Source: Apostichopus japonicus (taxonomy: Eukaryota; Echinodermata; Holothuroidea; Aspidochirotida; Stichopodidae). Taken from it: a stretch of 64,000 bases of DNA. The number at the start of each line of letters is the position of its first letter. Positions within the stretch are counted from its first letter, which is position 1. Under the pieces are notes generated by a model that made no database searches, was not told the DNA's origin, and worked only from the letters and a program-made list of their open reading frames with translations. The translations under genes and the position numbers were made by a program. Below are positions 58,201 through 64,000 of the stretch, in pieces. The stretch is taken from the NCBI RefSeq assembly GCF_037975245.1, contig NC_092575.1, positions 20,169,841-20,233,840 on the forward strand, in the 5' to 3' direction.

Positions 58201-61200
58201 CAGTTTTTTAAGTAGCAACAGCTTCAGTTTCGAGGGAAACTTCAACACAGTCAGTCATTAGCGGTGCCACAGGTCATAATACGAATTACCCTGTCTTCAC
58301 AATGCGACCAATCACAGGGATATATGACTTTGCAGTCAACCAATAGGAGCTCCTGTCATTATTCGAATTAAAAGCTGTCTTAGAAATTTAGAAGAGTGTC
58401 TTGCCCTTTGACTGTACAGCAGCAGTTAACCTCTTTTAAAACTTCTTATATTGCAGAACCCTTACATGAAAGACAATTTTAAAATTATCCTTGAAACATG
58501 GCACAAACCTGGGAAGCCAGAACTTGAAAACGTGAGTATAATTCAACTTTTGTTTCATTTTATTGTAAGTATATACTATTGTTTTTCAATTTTACGTATC
58601 TACAGTAGAGCCAAATGGATTCTCATAAAAAAGAGAGAGAGGGACAGACAGACTTCATTCCTCGATTTGATCACAAGCACCCAACATCATTTATTGTAAT
58701 CAGCAGTTCTTACAAAAAAAAACTCGGAAAATCTCTTAATGCCTCATAAAATAAAGCAGCTTGTGACTTTGAACTGGTGTAGAACTCAAGCAATGCACAA
58801 GGCCATAGTCTGAGTGCATCCAGAGATAGTATGATACCCCGGTCAGTAGTTGGTATGCCTAGGCCAGTCAGTTAAACATGACATAAGTGTTAATATTGAT
58901 GGTGATATGTCATTGGCTAGGCTACTGTGGTGTATAACTGTCTTTTGTTGGTTTGATTGGATCGCTGCTCTCAGGACATTTGAACATTGCCTCTTTTGCT
59001 GATTCGAAGCTTCCAATAAGTTCTGATACTATTGCTAACTGTGGCTAAAGCCATAGTATTAATATCATTAATGCCAGCATTGCTGCATGAGGTTGTTGCT
59101 CCCACCCTGTGGTTTGTATACTTCAGGCTGAAAGTTTGCTTTCTCAAAAAGTTTGGGCATCATTTTGTCAATGGGTGTTTACAACGAGGGGCTCGTTGCC
59201 ATATCACACTTGACCTGCGCCGTTTGCTTCGAATTAGCTTTGGCATGAGTTTGCCGTGCGTAATCCATAGGTACATGCATGGTCAGCTGATGACAACGGG
59301 CCAATCAGATTCAAGAACTTTTTAACAAAGTATGAATGAACACATAATGTACATAAAAAGCGTAAGACTTCTCTTACTTTAATAAGTAATACACTTATAA
59401 TGTACAATATTTGAAATTTGTCACATAGGAGTGTTTGATATCATAACAAGTGTCGTGTCTCGCTTCTGTGAGATTGAAAGAAAATGATTTGATAAACCCT
59501 TTTACTTTACGTAGTGCTGCTGTATTAACATTGACAATTAAGTGTGAAAAGCAGAGAATGTAATCTATAGTGTATATCTAAAAGTTTGGTGTGGTATTGT
59601 TGAAGCCTCTGAAGTTGACCAAGCCAATGAGGAACCAAAATTGTCTTAACATTCAATCCCATTTCTATGTTTTTTCTCATGACAGGTGCATGATCTTACC
59701 CCAGAGCAATTAGCCAAGGTGGAAGTAGATTTGGTTGATATATACGAAAATCCAGATAGGGTATGTTAGAAAACACTTATTATCTCTAAATGTAGTGTTT
59801 GTTTGCATCGAGCACTTACAGTATTCAAGAGTGTATATATCCGACCATTTAGACCTGGTCAGGATTCAGGTCGGGCACAATGATGACATTACCAGATAAA
59901 TCATGCACAGCAAGGCATGAGCTTTTTCCCAGAATTCACAGAATATCTGTGATTTCTTTTCTACCTCGGGGACAAAAACTATTATCCTATCACACTGTAG
60001 CATACGCATACGCAATTTTTGCAAAGTTCAGTGATTTTTTTTTTTACCCCAGGCTCATCTCTGACAGCAATGTGAATTTTTTATGTTTTTTAGCATGCCC
60101 CGATAAGAACTATTATGGTGAGGTGTAGTTAATTCCGTTACACACAGTTTGCTATTTTCATAGCAAAGTCTTTCTCATACAGAACAAAAAACTTGGAAAT
60201 ATCTTAACCTTCACAGCATTAAAGTAAGAGGAGAAACAATGTTGATCTCTGACTCCTTCAAGGTCTCATTGTGTTTCATACTAAGTTTGCTGACTTCTTT
60301 TGAGGTGTGGCAAGGCAAAAGCTGCTATTGGTTGGTGCCTGATCGTACTGTACAAGTGTAACTCATAGGTGCTGCCCCCTGGGTACCTGTATATCTTTTG
60401 CCAAAATTTTAAGCAAGAGTCTAAGAAAATTGTACAGTCTGTACTGGTGTATTCTTAATTGTAAACATCACATATTCACAGCTTCCTTCTCCCCTCCCTA
60501 CCACCTCACCTTTGCATGGGTCTTCATGGTGTATACATGTGAAAAGCCTACACTGCAAAAAAGCTGGAATAATGGTGATATTTCACTATGAAATTGATGA
60601 GAAAAATCATGACACAGGGTAGTAATTTCTGAACCAGATAACAAAACTGTTGGGTGTAATACCTGGACTACTTGATGCAAACACTAAACGCATTGATAAT
60701 AATTTCCACAAGGAATTCATCCAAAAACTACTTTCTCACACCTCCCTGCTGCGTCCTGCCCATAGTCACAGGCCCATAATCTAACCTCCCAATGCCCATT
60801 GTTACAGGCCCAATAGACTAACCTCCCAGCTACGTCCTGCCCATTGTCAGAGGCCAGATAGACTAACCTCTCCGCTACGTCCTGCCCATAGTCACAGGCC
60901 CATAATTTAACCTCCCAATGTGTCCTGCCCATGTTACAGGCCCAATAGACTAACCTCCCAGCTACGTCCTGCCCATTGTCAGAGGCCCGATAGACTAACC
61001 TCTCCGCTACGTCCTGCCCATAGTCACAGGCCCATAATCTAACCTCCCAATGTGTCCTGCCCATTGTTACAGGCCCAATAGACTAACCTCCCAGCTACGT
61101 CCTGCCCATAGTCACAGGCCCATAATCTAACCTCCCCGCCACTGCCTGCCCATAGTCACAGACCCGATAGACTAACCTCCCCAATGCATTCTGCCCATTG

Positions 61201-62278
61201 TCACAGGCCCGATAGACTAACCTCCCAGCTACGTCCTGCCCATAGTCACAGGCCCTATAGACTATCCTCCCAATGAGTCCTGCCCACTGTCACAGGCCCG
61301 ATTGACTAACCTCCCCACTAGGTCTTGCCCATTGTCACAGGCCCGATAAACTAACGTCCCTGCTACGTCCTGCCCATAGTCACAGGCCCTATAGACTATC
61401 CTCCCAATGAGTCCTGCCCACTGTCACAGGCCCGATTGACTAACCTCCCCACTAGGTCTTGCCCATTGTCACAGGCCCGATAGACTAACCTCCCCGCTAG
61501 GTCCTGCCCATTGTCACAGGCCCAATAAACTAATCATCTGTCTCAAACTTCCTCTGCAGAGTCATTACAATGAAGAATACGACCCAAGACTTGCTAGATC
61601 TGAGAAGTCAGGTCGAGGACCACTGACAGAGGGCTGGATGGTAAAAACAATTAAAATTAATTAAAGTTAATGAACTTCAGGATGGCCAACTACATTTCAC
61701 ATCCGGCCCAGTCCCAGATTGGTCTGCCTGCTCTGAACGGGTGTGCTGCTGGGTCTGATCTGCCAGAGCCTATATAAGAGCAGAATACTATATAGCTTCC
61801 AGGGGCCCTATATGTCTGGACTCCCTACTGGGGCTTGCAACTATATTCCAGTGTTTGTTGGCTTTGGTAACTCAGTGTCAGCTAACATATGAAAGGTGAA
61901 AAGGTGTCACAGCTGAAGTCCCCGGGATCCCCTCCAGGGCTTAGAATATTGTTCCCGGAGTAATGTAATTCCTCTCTTTGAAACGTATCTTTTTGGCTTA
62001 AACTTGCTTTGAAACAACAAGAAGAATTGCAAAGTTGATTTAATATCAAACCTGGAATTCTGCTTAAATTAGAACAAGAAAAAAAAATGTGAACCAAAGA
62101 TTTTGCCTGTCCCCTTTTGAATACATAACAGTATATTTAGAATTATTTAAAAAAATTCTAATTATTATTTTGCTCTTTACAGAAAACAGCAGACCCAATT
62201 ATGTGTGCATACAAAATGGTCACGGTAGAATTCAAGTGGTGGGGATTACAGAAAAGAGTGGAAAACTTGATAATGAAG
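43297..62278 (+). CDS. Class I phosphatidylinositol transfer protein (PITP alpha/beta-like), 3' end beyond window
   Basis: PITPs exchange phosphatidylinositol and phosphatidylcholine between membranes and supply PI to kinases. Eight exons join in phase: 43297-43316, 48369-48399, 50763-50914, 57256-57355, 58457-58531, 59686-59760, 61560-61640 and 62183-62278, giving 210 aa of about 270. The start is set by exon 1, MVIIKEF, whose two leftover bases before GTAAGT complete the first codon of exon 2 ([10 protein letters not shown]), matching the family N-terminus. Seen: [12 protein letters not shown] 32-43; QYTYKIYH 58-65 with T60 and K62 (human T59, K61); AWNAYPYC 89-96 with N91 (human N90); SEKSGRGPL 165-173 with S165 at the human S166 position; FKWWGLQ 195-201, the membrane-inserting Trp pair W197-W198. 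These fit class I rather than RdgB types. The C-terminal 60 or so residues are off the right edge. Confidence 0.93.
44690..45084 (+). pseudogene. GIY-YIG endonuclease fragment of an RT/GIY-YIG retroelement
   Basis: Reads [20 protein letters not shown] then [15 protein letters not shown]; after a frameshift near 44820, [20 protein letters not shown]; a stop; and later [20 protein letters not shown]. The YIG, the RYNNH helix and the SRHIWDLK block match the C-terminus of the element at 34757-36342, and this fragment preserves the extreme C-terminus missing there. The RT part is absent. Dead 5'-truncated copy within PITP intron 1. Confidence 0.8.
47326..47408. repeat. (TA)n-rich tract
   Basis: TATA-rich low-complexity sequence next to the tRNA-like element. 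Confidence 0.85.
47452..47521 (-). repeat. tRNA-like sequence, probably a SINE head or tRNA pseudogene
   Basis: On the - strand it carries an A-box-like TAGCCTAGTGG and a B-box-like GGATCGAATCC about 30 bases apart, as in RNA polymerase III internal promoters. The T-arm stem CCGGG/CCCGG is intact. The acceptor arm pairs only partly (agcc with ggct) and the anticodon arm is not convincing, so a functional tRNA is unlikely. Confidence 0.6.
48400..50762. other. PITP intron 2
   Basis: Begins GTAAGT and ends TTTGTTCTGCAG. Rich in TACAGTA/TACTGTA words. No coding or RNA gene seen. Confidence 0.55.
51228..51966 (+). mobile_element. hAT-like MITE, 739 bp
   Basis: Begins CAGGCGTGGCGGAACGGG and, read inward from the right, CAGTGGCGGCGGAACCGG. 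A perfect 8-bp target duplication GTTACAGT flanks it (51220-51227 and 51967-51974). G-runs adjoin both TIRs. Positions about 51267-51385 are over 85 percent similar by eye to the core at 6965-7070 (GCGGAGCGCCACCATC, then GGCGCGGAGCGTACAAG, then AGATGGCCGGAAACGGC), so all belong to one superfamily. An internal hairpin-rich stretch repeats agaaggatata words near 51515-51625. No transposase. Confidence 0.88.
53558..53735 (+). repeat. Dispersed repeat beginning CAGGGAATAATTTAT
   Basis: Matches about 44470-44660 (ggagtaatttatcaagtatc then caaaactgctaca and tttgaacact) and the reverse complement of about 63825-63889. CAG-type terminus suggests a hAT-like element, but paired ends and target duplications were not found. 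Confidence 0.6.
55824..55870. repeat. (ATGT)n microsatellite
   Basis: About eleven ATGT units with one interruption, flanked by the duplicated word ggacccagagcc. Confidence 0.95.
56380..56710. repeat. Degenerate tandem repeat with CAGTGTTCTGAATG core
   Basis: Six to eight imperfect units of roughly 35-45 bases carrying cagtgttctgaatgcaca-like cores and intervening cactg/ctgcac words. Frame is not maintained and no coding role is apparent. Confidence 0.65.
57356..61559. other. PITP introns 4, 5 and 6 (broken by exons 58457-58531 and 59686-59760)
   Basis: The intron 4 donor is the less usual GTACAC; introns 5 and 6 use GTGAGT and GTATGT. Apart from the minisatellite at the end of intron 6, no gene or clear repeat was recognised. 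Confidence 0.5.
60735..61535. repeat. Minisatellite, 44-45-bp unit, about 18 copies
   Basis: The unit reads approximately gctacgtcctgcccatagtc followed by acaggcccgatagactaacctcccc, with sub-variants (cataatct versus gatagact; aatgtgtcctg versus ctacgtcctg). It ends only about 25 bases before the PITP exon at 61560. Because the unit is a multiple of three in part of the array, the - strand stays open for over 100 codons of a 15-residue repeat. Confidence 0.95.
61641..62182. other. PITP intron 7
   Basis: Donor GTAAAA, acceptor TGCTCTTTACAG. Nothing else recognised. Confidence 0.5.
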
Positions 62279-63824
62279 GTAAGCCAAATGCTCCATGGAT
62301 GGACCAATATATACAGAAATGTTTTTTGGGCGGTCGACTTTGATAAATTCCTTGATACTGTAAGGTACTACTTCCAACTGTACGGAATGAGTGTTGCTGC
62401 AACACATTTATGTTGAACATGTTAAGGTTATCTATTTTTTTTGGGGGGGGGGGTAGTTCTTTTATAGGTGTTAAGGTTATCTATTTTCTTTGATGGGAGT
62501 ACTCTATTCGATTAAGCCCAAAAGGGTTTCTTAGTTTACTTCCTTCACATTTTTTTACTTATTTGCAGTTACATTGTCTAGTTCATCTTGTTATACTATG
62601 TGATGAAACAAATAATTAAATCAAATTAAATCAAAACAGACCATGGCATCCTTTGGTATGTATAATTCAGAGCTGACACACACAAAGACAGCCCACTGAG
62701 TATGGTAGTCAGGGTTTGAACGTTACGCAAATTCTACGCCTCTCAAAGTCAGGCTTTAAAAATGGGTCGCTGAGATTTTACGGTGGGTGTTGAGTCGGTT
62801 AGCGGAAAACAGAATAAAACAAACAGAAACATGCTCTGTGATCAAAGTTTCTGATGGAGAAGCTCCCTGGCCATGTGGTGATCTTTTTCCCGAGTAAATA
62901 TCAATGTGTGTGTCCATTGATGACTGTCAGTCGATGTGCGACGGATTGCGATCGAATCAGTCAATGTGCAATCGATCGTAATTAACTCAGTCAGTGTACA
63001 GGGAATGCTATATTGGATGGTTCTAGGACTTTCATAGGGTCACAACTCAGTCTAGAGAAACCACAACATCAAGGTCAGCCTTTTTAAAGTCCCAATTGAA
63101 ATGACTATTTCTATATCAATAAATCTATTTTTTTATCAATTTATAAGGGCGAGGCTAAGATGGTGTCATATTGCAGTTTTTATGTTTCTCAGCTATGTTT
63201 ATGATAGATGTTGTTGACTATTTAACTTTCAAGTCACTCTGTATTTCAATTGCAATGAAGTCAGCCAAATTTGCCAGTTTAATGATCATTTATCACTAGC
63301 AGGGTATATGCAGTATTGGGTGATTTTAGGCCTTAGAAATTTATAGCCTGCAGCTACCATAGAGGAACAACAACAGACTGCGAAGCATGGATGCAGATAA
63401 ATGAGGATCTGGTGAAGTTTCAAATAATGGAAGCATTTTCATATAGTCGATTATACATGTACATCTGGCTCAAAGCCTTTGTGGGTTCTATTGTACAAGC
63501 GGCGCGGCATTTATGGTTGGCGTTAGATTCCATTTTGAGGCAAATAGCCAATTATCGAATACAATAATTGCAAATAGCCAATTATCGAATAATTGCAAAT
63601 GGCCAATTATCGAATTGACCAGAGGCTACGAAGGGGATAATTTATGTCATTAATATAATAAGTAGTTTAGCCTACTCTCTGCAAGATTCACCTTATTTTG
63701 CTCAACAAGTTCGGTGTCACACAAGAACTCTCTGTAGCAAGGAATAAGTAATAGTGTTCAAATCTTTATCTCTTATAAAATGTTATGGTGTCTGTGTACA
63801 AAGACGGCAATACATCTTAGCCCT
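62279..63824. other. PITP intron 8 (incomplete), no further exon seen
   Basis: Begins GTAAGC. The C-terminal PITP exons (HRQxFCWxD-type region) were not found before the edge. A short duplicated phrase gttaaggttatctatttt occurs at about 62420 and 62470, flanking a poly-G run. Confidence 0.5.
63541..63620. repeat. Short tandem repeat, three copies of caaatagccaattatcgaat
   Basis: Copies start at 63541, 63571 and 63596, with 30- and 25-base spacing and one substitution in the third copy. Confidence 0.9.
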
Positions 63825-63889
63825 TGTATAGCAATTTGCCCATATTTTCATAGCATTTTGCGACGCCATACCAGATAAATTATTCCCTG
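63825..63889 (-). repeat. Copy of the CAGGGAATAATTTAT repeat
   Basis: Reverse complement begins CAGGGAATAATTTATCTGG and continues TATGGCGTCGCAAAATGC, close to 53558 onward. It ends 8 bases before the TTAA of the next element. Confidence 0.6.
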
Positions 63890-63901
63890 TCAAGAACTTA
63901 A

Positions 63902-64000
63902 AGGGTGTGAAGACTCACGCACATAGAAACGTCTCATGCCGGTAATCTGACCTAGTTTTGACTGAGGTGTAACAGAGGTGTTAGACACCACCATCAATCC
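63902..64000 (+). mobile_element. TTAA-flanked MITE, second copy, cut by the window edge
   Basis: TTAA at 63898-63901, then AGGGTGTGAAGACTCACGC, matching 15449-15547 along its full visible length with scattered substitutions. Shows that the MITE split by the gypsy element is a repeated family. Confidence 0.8.

Noticed and set aside
60717-61064. - strand open frame of 115 codons with 15-residue repeats
   Set aside because: Shadow of the 45-bp minisatellite, whose unit length is a multiple of three; no splice or family evidence, and it lies within an intron of a + strand gene.

Overview
This window is animal nuclear DNA. It is AT-rich, most genes are split by GT-AG introns of up to about 6 kb, and transposable elements of at least five kinds are present, several nested in one another. 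The gene set (a class I phosphatidylinositol transfer protein, a histamine-N-methyltransferase-like enzyme, an intronless RING-filamin-NHL protein), the Ty3/gypsy and RT/GIY-YIG retroelements and the hAT-like and TTAA-type MITEs suggest a marine invertebrate, plausibly a non-chordate deuterostome such as an echinoderm. The species cannot be fixed from the sequence alone.

Layout, left to right. (1) 734-5056, + strand: the last seven coding exons of a short-chain dehydrogenase/reductase (SDR). Its 5' part lies off the left edge or is missing, and its active site looks altered. (2) 6588-8498: a hAT-like nonautonomous element interrupted by a second one (6883-8414), both with 8-bp target duplications. 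(3) 9054-12983, + strand: a complete three-exon HNMT-like methyltransferase of 297 aa. (4) 13442-14585: a TTAA-flanked DNA transposon remnant. (5) 15449-27743: a small TTAA-flanked MITE split by a complete Ty3/gypsy retrotransposon (15708-27652). The retrotransposon has two 2812-bp LTRs that look identical, a tRNA-Lys-like primer site, gag, a -1 frameshift signal, pol and a polypurine tract. (6) 28477-28750: another TTAA MITE. 29068-29981: a 469-bp tandem duplication. (7) 30118-31599, - strand: the RING-filamin-NHL gene. (8) 34757-36342: a decayed retroelement with RT and GIY-YIG domains, interrupted by a 372-bp hAT-like MITE. (9) 38800-40035: a dispersed repeat rich in AGGTCA half-sites. 40768-41122: an unusual AT-rich palindromic repeat array. 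(10) 43297 to beyond the right edge, + strand: a class I PITP gene, eight exons visible (210 aa). Its introns hold a GIY-YIG fragment, a tRNA-like SINE, a hAT-like MITE, a 44-45-bp minisatellite and a region dense in the palindrome TACAGTACTGTA.

The host genes have no obvious functional link to each other. The main biology on display is transposon activity: the gypsy element carries the marks of a very recent insertion (equal-length, apparently identical LTRs, intact TSD, open gag and pol), and its classical G GGA AAC slippery heptamer lies in exactly the phase needed to express pol. No CRISPR, operon or other prokaryotic system is present.
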